Of a stretch of DNA of 64,000 nucleotides, positions 40,530 to 51,300 are shown piece after piece. The position numbers were made by a program, and so were the translations under genes. The first letter of the stretch is position 1. Each line of letters opens with the position of its first letter. The stretch spans positions 62,001-126,000 of the forward strand of contig CAUDNY010000004.1 in assembly GCA_958450865.1 (NCBI GenBank), read 5' to 3'. This DNA is from an uncultured Collinsella sp. Its GTDB lineage: Bacteria; Actinomycetota; Coriobacteriia; Coriobacteriales; Coriobacteriaceae. The notes beneath the pieces were generated by a model. That model saw only the letters and a program-made list of their open reading frames with translations. It was not told where the DNA came from and searched no databases.

Positions 40530-41345
40530 ATGGACGAGCAGCTTAATGCCCGCGAGCAGGGCGATATCAAACACAACGAAGGAGCGGCAAACCCCGGCGG
40601 CAACGGGTTCGGCTCGCACGGCGAAGCGCGTCCGGCTGGCCGCATCGAGCGCATCAAGGCTTGGGTGAGCGACCACCGTCGCGAATCCCTGGCCATCGTG
40701 GGTCTGGTGGCCGTGCTTCTCGTGTTGCTGGGATTGACGCTCGGATGGTTCGTCGATGCCAATCGCGGCTCCACCGTCGGCAAGATCAAGGAGCCGGCAG
40801 AGCTCAAGGTGCTGGGCCCCAACGCTACGGCAACAGAGCAGATCGACCTGAGCTACAACCCCGAATACGGCGATACCAAGACTGGCAGCACGGTGACGCT
40901 CAAGCGCCCGTTTTGCGTGCAGACGGGCGGCGACGGGTTTGAGCTGCAGCTTGCGAATACGACCAACATTACGGGTCTCACTATCGAGCTGTATAAAGCT
41001 GAGGATACGGGCCTAGGTGGTGCTCCCGACGTGAGAGGCACTGCGGGCGGCAAGCCCTATAGCTGGAAAATGTATGAAACGGATCTGCTGAAGAGCTTCA
41101 CGCCCATCGAAGACCCGGGCGAGGGCGCAAGCGACCCTACATTCAAGGACTATCAAAACGTCCAGCGCAACGCGCGCCCGCTCTACCGATACAAGAAATT
41201 CGGCAAAAGCGAACTCAACGCCAAGACGCTCGACGGCTCGACTGGCAACGACACGCTCAACTTTATCATCAAGCTTTCGTGGGACGAGAGCGCCAAAGAG
41301 ACCGATGTGATCTATGTGATCGCGCGCAACACGAGCGGTATGTAG
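40530..41345 (+). CDS. Exported single-span protein, surface locus gene 2
   Basis: A 271-residue protein with a hydrophilic N-terminus (1-52, Gly/Asn/Arg-rich), one membrane helix (about 53-73) ending L-G-W-F-V-D-A-N-R-G-S-T-V-G-K, and an outer domain with V-T-L-K-R-P-F-C-V and L-E-L/I-E-L-Y type strands. The helix-to-domain junction (W-F-x-x-N, then S-T-x-G) matches gene 1, so the two are probably distant paralogues or share an export signal. The product has no known function. It overlaps neither neighbour; gene 3 begins 14 bases after the stop, behind AGGAGAGGGGG. Confidence 0.75.
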   Translation: MDEQLNAREQGDIKHNEGAANPGGNGFGSHGEARPAGRIERIKAWVSDHRRESLAIVGLVAVLLVLLGLTLGWFVDANRGSTVGKIKEPAELKVLGPNATATEQIDLSYNPEYGDTKTGSTVTLKRPFCVQTGGDGFELQLANTTNITGLTIELYKAEDTGLGGAPDVRGTAGGKPYSWKMYETDLLKSFTPIEDPGEGASDPTFKDYQNVQRNARPLYRYKKFGKSELNAKTLDGSTGNDTLNFIIKLSWDESAKETDVIYVIARNTSGM

Positions 41346-41359
41346 GAGAGGGGGCGCAC

Positions 41360-42304
41360 ATGGAGAAGCAAGGGAGGCAGCAGGATGCCGAGCGCGAGCA
41401 GCTGGCAAAAAGCAAAAGCCTAGTCAAGAATAAGCTGGTTGTGGCGGCAATCGCACTTGTTTGCGCCGTGGCGCTCGTGACGGGTGGTTACTTTACCTAT
41501 TCCGCCTACACCGCCAACGGATTTCTAAAGTCCGTCGCCGCAACGGGCACCGCTCAGAGCCTGTTTGCGAGCGATTTGCTCACGGGCTATATGAGTGCGC
41601 CTAGCAACGACGACCTCGACCGTGCCCAGCGCTCCGTTACGGTGTATCCCAGCAGCGGACAGTGCAGCTTCACCTTTAGCATCTATAACTATTTGCTGAG
41701 CAACAGCAACTTCTGCAACGACAAAAACGTGACGTACACCTTGACGGTCGAGGGGCATGGGCTCGATGGCGCCACGTGGAGCTATTCGCCCCGGCCCAGC
41801 GGCAGCGTCACGCTTCCGGAGAATCAACCTACCAAGAAAGACTACACCGTGACCTTCCCCGAGGGTAAGTTGGGACAAGCATACTTTGTGATTAAGGCCA
41901 CGGTCATATCGGAGCAGAGCCCCGGCACCGAGCTAGCCTGTCTGGCGGCGAAAGTCGTGCCGTCAAAGAAGGCCGAGGTCAAGACCGCTGCGGTTGAGGG
42001 CGCGCTGGTCGATGAGGCTGGTAAGTTTACTGATTACGCTGCGTATAACTACCGCGTAACGGTCACGGGCGCACCGGCGAACGTCACGCTCAAGTGGGGG
42101 GAGAACGTGGAGATTGACCCGTTCTTCGAGACCAACCATGGTGTGACGGCGGATAAAACAAATCACACGGTTACGTTCACCATGGAGCCGGGTTCGTTGG
42201 TCGTCAACTTCTACCGAGCTGACGGCAAAACGCCCGATGGCTGGGATGGCCTGGGCATTAGCGTGAGCGGAACTACCCTGACGGGCACGACGGAGACTCG
42301 ATAA
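41360..42304 (+). CDS. Exported single-span protein, surface locus gene 3 (SipW-signal-like N-terminus)
   Basis: A 314-residue protein. A basic N-terminus (1-24) and one membrane segment (about 25-42) lead into T-G-G-Y-F-T-Y-S-A-Y-T-A-N-G-F, which resembles the signal region of SipW-processed, TasA-like proteins (G-x-Y-A-Y-F-T-D and later N-x-F). The outer domain has a pair of cysteines around Y-N-Y-L-L-S and several beta-rich segments with V-T-L-K. It closes with a short Thr/Gly-rich tail. Function unknown; by position it is a structural or anchoring partner of the giant protein that follows 40 bases later. Confidence 0.75.
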   Translation: MEKQGRQQDAEREQLAKSKSLVKNKLVVAAIALVCAVALVTGGYFTYSAYTANGFLKSVAATGTAQSLFASDLLTGYMSAPSNDDLDRAQRSVTVYPSSGQCSFTFSIYNYLLSNSNFCNDKNVTYTLTVEGHGLDGATWSYSPRPSGSVTLPENQPTKKDYTVTFPEGKLGQAYFVIKATVISEQSPGTELACLAAKVVPSKKAEVKTAAVEGALVDEAGKFTDYAAYNYRVTVTGAPANVTLKWGENVEIDPFFETNHGVTADKTNHTVTFTMEPGSLVVNFYRADGKTPDGWDGLGISVSGTTLTGTTETR

Positions 42305-42344
42305 CTCTGGAAGCAGAGTTTTTAGGATAAGAGGTACGGAACCG

Positions 42345-45300
42345 ATGAGAACGGCAAAGCGCATATTCGCAGAGTTCATGATGGTGGTCATGGTGCTCCA
42401 AGCATGCTCGCCCACGGTGGCTGCTGTGGCGGCAGGCTGGCAGAACATCTCGAATGAGACTGCTGCCGCATCTGCGAAGGCGTTGGATACTGCCGAGAGC
42501 GGCGAGACCAACGGCGATGCCGCGAATGGGTCTGGGGCGAGTGATGCTGGTGCCGCGGGTGACAGTGCCCAGGATAGCTCTGTGAAGGGCGACACCGCAA
42601 CGGGTGATGCCGTCGATAGTGCCACGGGTTCCGATTCCACGGGCGATCAGGCGGAAGGCGACGATGCGGCAGGGGATGCCGCCGCTGACGATGCCGAGCA
42701 AGATGCCGATGCCGCGGTTTCGGAAGACGCTGAGGCCCAGGCCGATGCGTCGATTACAAATCTTGATGAGCTTGTCGAGCTGCTCGAGGCGAACGGAGCG
42801 GAAAGCATCGTGCTCAAAGACGACAGGAGCGGAATCCGAAGCCTCGATGTCAAGTCGTCGGAGGTGTTCACCGTCCTGTCCAACGCCGACGCTTCGCTTT
42901 ACTATGATGCGCAGATCAAGAGCATCATCACGGGCGATGCGAAGCTCACCGAGACGGCCAAGAACGGGGCAAAGAACGATATGTCTTTCCAGGGCTTTGG
43001 CAGCGATGAGCATCCGTTTGAAGGCAGAATCTATAGGTCTCTGAATGGCGTTGATAGCCCTGTTGAGCTTACGGCTAACCGGACGGTTTTTAATAACCTC
43101 AAGCTGACTGACCAAAACAATACAGTCAAGATAAAGTGGGTAGGCGCAACTACCTATAGCGCGCCGATGATCGCTTCGAAGGTCAGCGGTGCGGAAAACA
43201 GCGAAGAGAGCAAGGCGCTCATCGCGTCGGTTGACATCGCGGATCCCGTGAACGCTGATGTGAAGGACACGACTTCCGCCTTGACGGCACCTCTCCTGGG
43301 TACGACGACGGGCAACCTTACCGCGAACGTTACCTATAGCCTCACCCCCACCTGTTCCCGAAAGAATCTCAACGCGAATGCGACGGGCAACATTGGCTTG
43401 ATTGCCAACACGGTCGAGAACGGGACCTTGACGCTTGAGTCCGTCACGTTCCCCAACGATCTGGCCTCAGGCGGAACCGTCGAAACGAGCTCCGGCAACG
43501 CTGGCCTGCTCGTAGGCGAAGTCAAGGACGGTGCGACCCTGAGCATCGGAACCCTGACCAACGTTCCCACCGCCACCGTCCAGTCCACGAACGGCTCCGC
43601 CGGTGGCGTTGTAGGACTCGTTGGCTTGAGCACAGGTGCCATGGTCAACGTCACGAAAGTTCTCGACCTACAAGCGCTCACCGTCAAGGGCACCACCGCC
43701 AGCGGTGGTTTTATTGGCAAAGCGACAGTGCTCGCGCTGGGCGCGGATAATAAGCAGATTAGGTGTCCTCTTAATATTGGCGATGAGAACAGCGCTTGTT
43801 CTGGTGGCGTTATCGGCGACGTGAGCTTTGCGCAGGGATTTACCGTTAAGCCCAATATGTTCGACCTGGGCAACCTTGTGACACTTGGTGCGTCGCAGCG
43901 CGCCGGCGCTCTTTTTGGCATGGCCGATATCTCTAATGGAGACATCGTGGTGCAAGGCGGGACGTATAAGAGCAAACTCGCCTTACCAGAAGATGTTAGT
44001 GTCAACGGCAGCTACGGCGGCCTTGTCGGCAAGGTGTTCGCGACGAAAACGGACGACGACGGCGCTTTGCGCGCCTTTGTGGTCCAAAAGGATGCGGATA
44101 AGAAAACGTGCTCAATTGAGTTTGAACTTGCGGGCAAGCTGTCCGATACGGGCGGTGTTGTTGGCTATGTTGGCGATAACGCGGATTCCAATTCGCAGCC
44201 TGTCGCCGTTGTGCTCGACGGCGTAACGGTTACGTGCAAGGGAGTTGCTTCGGCACGAACGGACGCCGGAAAGTTCGGTGGCGCCGTGGGTGTTATCGAC
44301 ACGCGCAGCGTGCTCGACGTGCGCGATTTTGCGCTTACAAGCGATAATGCCATTGGCGGTGCAGCAAACAATCGCGCGGCTGGTATTGCGGGCTCCGCAC
44401 GGAATGCCGTAATCAAGTTCAGCGGCATCACAAACCTGTCGGGCGCAAGCTTTGCCGAGAACGCCACGACGGGTCAGCTTGTCTACGAGAACAACAACGC
44501 ACTGATTTTCGCTGCCGGCGATGGCTCTAACGGTAACGTAACCGATGAAGACGCTACGGGTTGGACCTATAGGCGCAGCAACAAGGCCTCGAAGACGGAT
44601 GATATCGCGACCTATGGCGAAGTTATTCGCTTGGGCGATAAATTTATTACGCTTGATCCCAGCACTCACAAGCTGACCTTGCCGGCATCGTTGGCGCTGA
44701 CTAACGGTGCCTACGCCCTAACCACAGCTGAGGATTTCGCCAAACTTGCGATTACCTGGCAAACCAACGGCTACTACTCAATGGTCGAAGGCGTTGCCGA
44801 AAACAACCTGAACGGCTTGCAGTCCTCGACCATTACGGTGAACAACACAATTGACCTCAAGGGTACAGGCCTGACGGGCTTCACGCAGGACCGCGCAGAC
44901 GACTCGCAAGTTTTCTCGGGAACGTTGAACGGCGGCGGCACAAATGGCAACGGCACAATCAACCTTGCCGTCGGCGAGCCGTACGGCAAGCGTGGTGAAG
45001 CTGTGCTTGACGGCAATGACACGAGCAACGGCAACGGCAAAATCTACCGCCACGGCCGCTTAGGCTTGTTCGCGGCCGTCAACGGCGCAACCATCTCCAA
45101 CGTCACAATCGCTGGCTCCATGAAGTTCGATAACGGTTCGGCTATCGATGCCGGGTCGCTGGCGGGTGCCATCGTCGGCAACCTGTCATTGTCTAGCGTA
45201 ACGTGCAAAACGAATATCGCGTGCGATGATACGTTTGCCAATGACGTGAACATTGGTGGTATTGCGGGCAGCGTGTCGGCGGCTGCCACGGTTACGTTTA

Positions 45301-48300
45301 AGGGTAACAGCAAGGCGCAAACGACTATCACTGCAGCCGGATCGCTTAACGGCAATAGCCGTATTGGCGGTGCCATCGGCTATGTGAGCGATTGCGCTTC
45401 GATATTCAATGTTACGGGCCTCGAAGTCGCCGGATCAATCGAAACCGGCGATTGCGCCGGCGGCAAGATTGCCCAAGTCGGTGGTCTTATCGGCTGCATC
45501 GCACAGAGTACCTACAATGCAGGGACAATAGCCAACTCAGCTGATAAGTACGTGAACATTTCGGGCCTTTCGTTCAATTCGTTCAAGATGAACGTCGGTA
45601 GGAACGGTGATGCGCTCAACGGTGCCGGTGGCCTTTTGGGCTACAGCTGGGGCAACGCCATCGTCACCATTGGCGATGCTGCTGCAAACACCAGCGGCAG
45701 CACTTACGCCCTCAAAACGACCAACAACACGACTGTGGCTGCAAGCGACTCTACCGAGGTCGGCGGCCTCGTATACGCGGCCAGTGGTCACTGGATCATT
45801 AACAACTATGCCATCGATCTCTCGGGCACAACCATTAATGCAGGCGCCGCTCAGACGCTCGGCGTTCTAGTTTGTCGTGGCTGCAAGGTGGATAATAAGA
45901 CGACATATGGCGTCGAGAACTACATAGGTCTGTACTTGGAGGACAGGGCTTGTTGGGAGACCGCCTATAGGGTGCCCAGCGGCGAGGGGGCCATCGTTGC
46001 ACCGGGCGTAACGTCTTTCGATGAATGGGTTGGCAGCGGTGTAAAACCAAGCAAAGGCAGCAAACTCATGGACGCCGGCTGCAACGCGGTCGTTTCGCTG
46101 CACACACGGAATGACAAGCTGGACATGGACGGCGATGCCACAAATGGCAACAGCTACCAGAACCGCTCGACTTTCGGCCAAAGTCACAAAACGAACGGCA
46201 ATACCCGCTACTTCTACAACCTCGACAAAGCCTATGATAGGTGTGAAGGCGGCTTTAGCGGCGGCCAAATCAATACGGCGGACAAGCTGCTCTTATGGTC
46301 TGCTTTCTGCTATGCTCCCGCCGGTATTCGTTCGACAATCGTTCCCAATGGTACGACAGGGCTTGATGGTTCCATAACCATAACCGGCACAATCGATTTG
46401 GCCGGCTACAGCTACTATCCCACTCAACCGATCGGAGAGGTGACGGTTAATAATGCGGCCATCACCTTCTACTACTCCAAGATCAAGGCCGAGCAGAATG
46501 GCAACAAGCTAAATTCCGATGCTACCCAGCACGAGAACATGCACTGCGGTCTTTTTCGAACGGTGGCAAACGGCGATCTCACAGTAAGCAACGTCACTTT
46601 GGGTGGTACCGTTGGACCCGTTATCAATGACGGAAAGAGCTCTACTGACGCTATTGGCGCGGGCGGAAGCTCATCGGGCGCGCTCGTGTGCCGCTACGTG
46701 TGTGGGTCCAGCGACGGCAGTGGCACCAAGATTAGAAAGATCTCAATTGATGATCTTACGCTCAACAATCTGATTGTCGACGGCGCCAACAGCGCCACGG
46801 ACGCCAACGCCTATATGCCTCTGCTCATCAACGAGATGCAGAAGTACGTGAGCCTGAACGCGAAGAATATCAAGACTACTGGGTACACGAGTGGCACCAA
46901 GGCGGCTACGTCGCTGTTCGGAAAGCTTGGTGTAGGCAGTGAGGCCGATCAGGTGACGGCAAAGTTTGAGCGAATCAGCTTGCCCAGCCAAAAGAACAAT
47001 ACGATCTTCACCCATGCGAGCCTGCTGGAGAGTTTTGGCTACGGAAGCACGAGCACGGGTTCTGCGGACTACACCTTTACTAAGGCCGATGCCGATGCCG
47101 CAATGGTGACGTACGGAAGCGAAATCGATGCAAAGGGTAAGGAATACTCCGGCAAGCAGCTTTGGTACTACGACGAAGCGACGTATGACACTCCTAATGG
47201 CTTGGTGAAGGCTGGGGATAAGCCGGCGAATGTCGATGCCCCCGTGTTCGGTGACTACCTTCCTTATGTTTACAAGGGAAAAGCCACCGAGGATGGCGTC
47301 CAGTATCACGAAATTAAAGTCAACCAGCGCATTCCAAAGCTGGTAGAGGGATGCGGCACATATGGCGATCCGTATGCCGTTAAGGACGCGGCGGAAATGA
47401 ACGCCATCGCCAACTATATCAACAACCAAACCGCGCTCGACGGCTGGGAGGTCACCATTGTCGTCGACCAGAGTACGCTCTGCAATCGCCGTAGAAACAA
47501 CTCAAATGACAATGAGATTACGTACGTCTATAAGCAGGCGAACGACGCCGGGGAGAAGTGGGAGAAGAGGACCGGCGATAACGCCACTGATCATTCGGCC
47601 ACGCTTTCCGACGATATGATGCACCGCTATATCCAAAGTGCGTACTACAGTATTGAACCTACCGAGGGCAATACGATTACTCTCGACGGCGCATCGTTTG
47701 GCGGTTTTGGAAATAGGGCCAACCCGTTTAGGGGCGTCATCGTTGGCAACTTTGGCAGTGATAATAAAAACGCAACCATCAAGATAGAGAATAACAAGGG
47801 TTCGCTTCGCGGTCTTATTTCCTATAGCTACGGCAGCGTTGTGCGCAGCCTCAACATCAACTATGTGAATGCGCAGGCGACTATTACTTATTCTGCCAAG
47901 GATTCCGACGGCGTTCCGACGGCGTTTTTCGGTGGCGTTATCGGCTGTATTCTTGGCGGCGATAACATTATTGATGGCGTGGTCGTAAACAATCCAAATA
48001 ACGGCTCGACGACGTACCGTTTTACCGTTACCGGTAGCTCGCATCTTGTTCCCATCGGCGGTTACGTCGGCGCCATTGCGGGCGGCGGTGTGATCTTCCG
48101 CAACACGGGCGACTCGTGGCGTGGCGGCACAAAGGAAAAGTTCAAACCCGTTGCGGAGGGTGGCGCAAACTACGGCCTGTACGACAACCCCTACGTCGGT
48201 CGTGTGATTGACGGCTATGCCTTTAGCGAAGGTTGTGCCCGTACCGTTGATAACGGAGACGCTAACTACAAGATCAACGAGCTCACAAAAAAAGGAACCT

Positions 48301-51300
48301 CCTGTGTCACCACCACAGGCACCGACAACAAGTACCTCGGCACTAACGCCGAGGCTCCTGTGACCATGGTGGAAAACGCCCAGGGCCTTTTGGTGCTCTC
48401 GGCCATCATCAGCTCGGGTGCGGGTGCTGGCGCGGCACATACCAACTACTCCAATAATGGCGTGTTCCGCGGTTCCAAGGCTTACTGGGGCAGCGATTCG
48501 CAAGACCCGGCGATATGCGGCTACCTGTTTGGCAACAAGGAATATGGCAAGGTACGGAATGCTAGCTACGCAAATGTGGGCAAGCCTGAGAGTGCTGCCG
48601 GCGATTTCGAAATCGCCAAAAACGACGACCAGAAGGCCCCCGGCAAGCAGGGGTGGCACGGCCCGCTTGACCATGATGACAATGTAAATTCGCCCTACCT
48701 GGTGGCGTCCTATGCTGCCGACTACCAAACGGGCTATGTGTGCGCGTCGAAATCGATTGGCATGAGCCTGGAGTTCAAGCAGGGCGACACCTACGATATG
48801 ACCGACTACGGCACGGGGTACGTGGGCCTAAACGGCCGCTACTATTCCAATGCTTGCAACTCGAACGAGGCGGCCACCGACCGCGACCGCATCACGCCGC
48901 ACGTGGCCACGATCGACGGCAACGGGGCCACCATTACGGTGGGTACCAAAGGCGCCGCCTACGGCGTCGTCGAATATGCCGATGACGACTATAAGGTCTC
49001 GGGCGTGGGCGGCCTATTCAGTACTGTGATGTTCACCTCAAGCTATGTCGCCCCCAGCGTCACCGCGAACGACGGCGCGCAGGTCAAAGACCTCACCTTT
49101 AGCAACTGCAACGTAGCGCTCACCTATATCGACACCAACGGCGAAGCCAAACCAGGAGAGGCGCCGAACGACCTTACCGGTGCCGGCCTTTTGGCGGGTG
49201 CAACGGCCAACTACGACGACGGCACGTGCGGCATCTACTGCAACGTGCAGATGAAGAACTGCACCGTGTCGGGCGCAAAGAGCGTAGGAGGGCTTCTTGG
49301 CAGCTCGGGCCGCGCCAGACGAACTACGCGCGAAGACAGAACCTATATGGTCGAGTTCAGTGACGGGTGGGGCCCCGCGTATCTCTATGACTGCTCATAC
49401 ACTGGCCTTAACGTCACGGGCGAGAAGAATGTCGGTGGCTATGTGGGTACGGTCGCCTCGGCGTGCGGTGTGTGGACAACCGCAGGCACAGGGGTAAGCG
49501 AGAAGACTGTTGCCGCGAACTCGACCATAACCGCCACGGGGACAACGCCCTACGTGGGCGGTGTGCTCGGCTATGCCAAATCAAGCGATATCTCGGTCAA
49601 CACTAACGTCGGCACCACCGAAGCGGTCTCGTCGAGCAGCACGGCAGTTATCTCTGGGGTAAATGTGCTTGCTACCGGGGAGAACACCGATACGTGCATG
49701 GGCGCCGGCGGTGTGCTCGGAAGCGCCTATAGCGGAGTTATTTCTATGAGCAACGTGCGCATTGATGGCGGAGACGGCAGCAAGAATGCCCTCATCGGCG
49801 ATGAGACCGGAAAGAACACGACCATCCGCAATGCGGGCGGCTTGATTGGCGAGGTTACGACCAGCATCTATAGATCCAACGTGTACTGGTTCGAGGGCTG
49901 CAGCGTCGAGAACATCGACGTTGCCGGCACCAACCAATGCTCAGGTGGGCTGATTGGCTACTTCTACAGCAACGATGGTATAACTTGCAACAATATCGCG
50001 ATTGAGAGTGCTACGATCAAGGGCAGCTGGAGCGGTGGTCTGCTCGGTGCGATTCACAACGGTTCCGACGTCATCAACGTCACCAACACAAGGGTATCCA
50101 ACACCACGTTTAGCGGAAGATCAAACGGCGGCATTGCGGGTGACGGGCGCGGCCAGTTCCATCTGGTAAACGTGCTCATGGACAGCAATAGCTACAATGC
50201 GGGCAAAACCCAGGGCGTACTCTTGGGCGAGGTTGACACGGGGGATGGTAAGTACAGCCTTTCCGCAGCGGGCGTGGAAGTAAAGCCCGGTAGTGGCAAG
50301 ACCACGAGCGACCTGCCGCCGATGGTTTACACGACCAATACGGCCGCCGTAAACAGGAAAACTTATATTGCCTTCGGTGACTACAACGGCACGGCTGCCG
50401 CGCCCAACGAGAACAAAACTCTCTACGGCGCAGGCGATACTGCTACCACGGCAACGAGTCCGTACGTGACCACGAGGCCCGTGAGCACGCTGGCGGTGCG
50501 TGCCTTCGACGGCGACACCACCGACCGCTATCTGTTTGGCGACGGTGCCGCCATCGACGCTGCGGCGGCAATCCAGAGCGAGGTCATCCAAAGCAAGGCG
50601 GGTACCAGTTTTCCCGGCCGCTACACCTACACCAATATCGGCGGCATTAATGACAACGGCGCCTATCAAAATACGTCGAGCTATAACGCCAAATCCGTGG
50701 CGAGCATGTTCAATGTGAATAACGATGCAAGTGGCAGCAAGGTCGCAACGGATTTTCCCGTTTTGGTGATCTCGGGTACCGATAATACGACGGTCAAGAG
50801 CTATCTAAACATCATCACGAACGGCGGCTTCTCCGACGCCTGCAGGTTGAATAACGAGAATGGCACCAATCCGCACGTGACGGCCAAGGCGGAGGTGTTC
50901 CAGCTCAAGAACGGTGTGTTCGTTAAGGATAAAGAGGCATCGAACAATCCCACGCTTCGCGTGGTGAACAACGGCAAGAACAACATGTCGTTTAGCCCAA
51001 GCTCCGATTGGGACAACGGCAAGGGCCGCTTCACGCTCCTGACTGTTACCTTTACCGAGGCGGGTCAGAGCTACAACGTTCAGGTGCCGATCATCGTTAA
51101 ACGCAAGCTCGAGATCGATTTCACTGCAACGTATGATTACGGCACCAAATTTAAAGAAAAAGACTACGCTAATCTTGGAAAAGATGCACACGTGCTTACG
51201 AGCTTTGGCGAGCCGATGACGGGTCTGCTTACCTGGACATACAATTCTGCTAATGGGAAGGAAGTCGACTTTGGCTGGGACAGCTATATGGCTGCCGGCG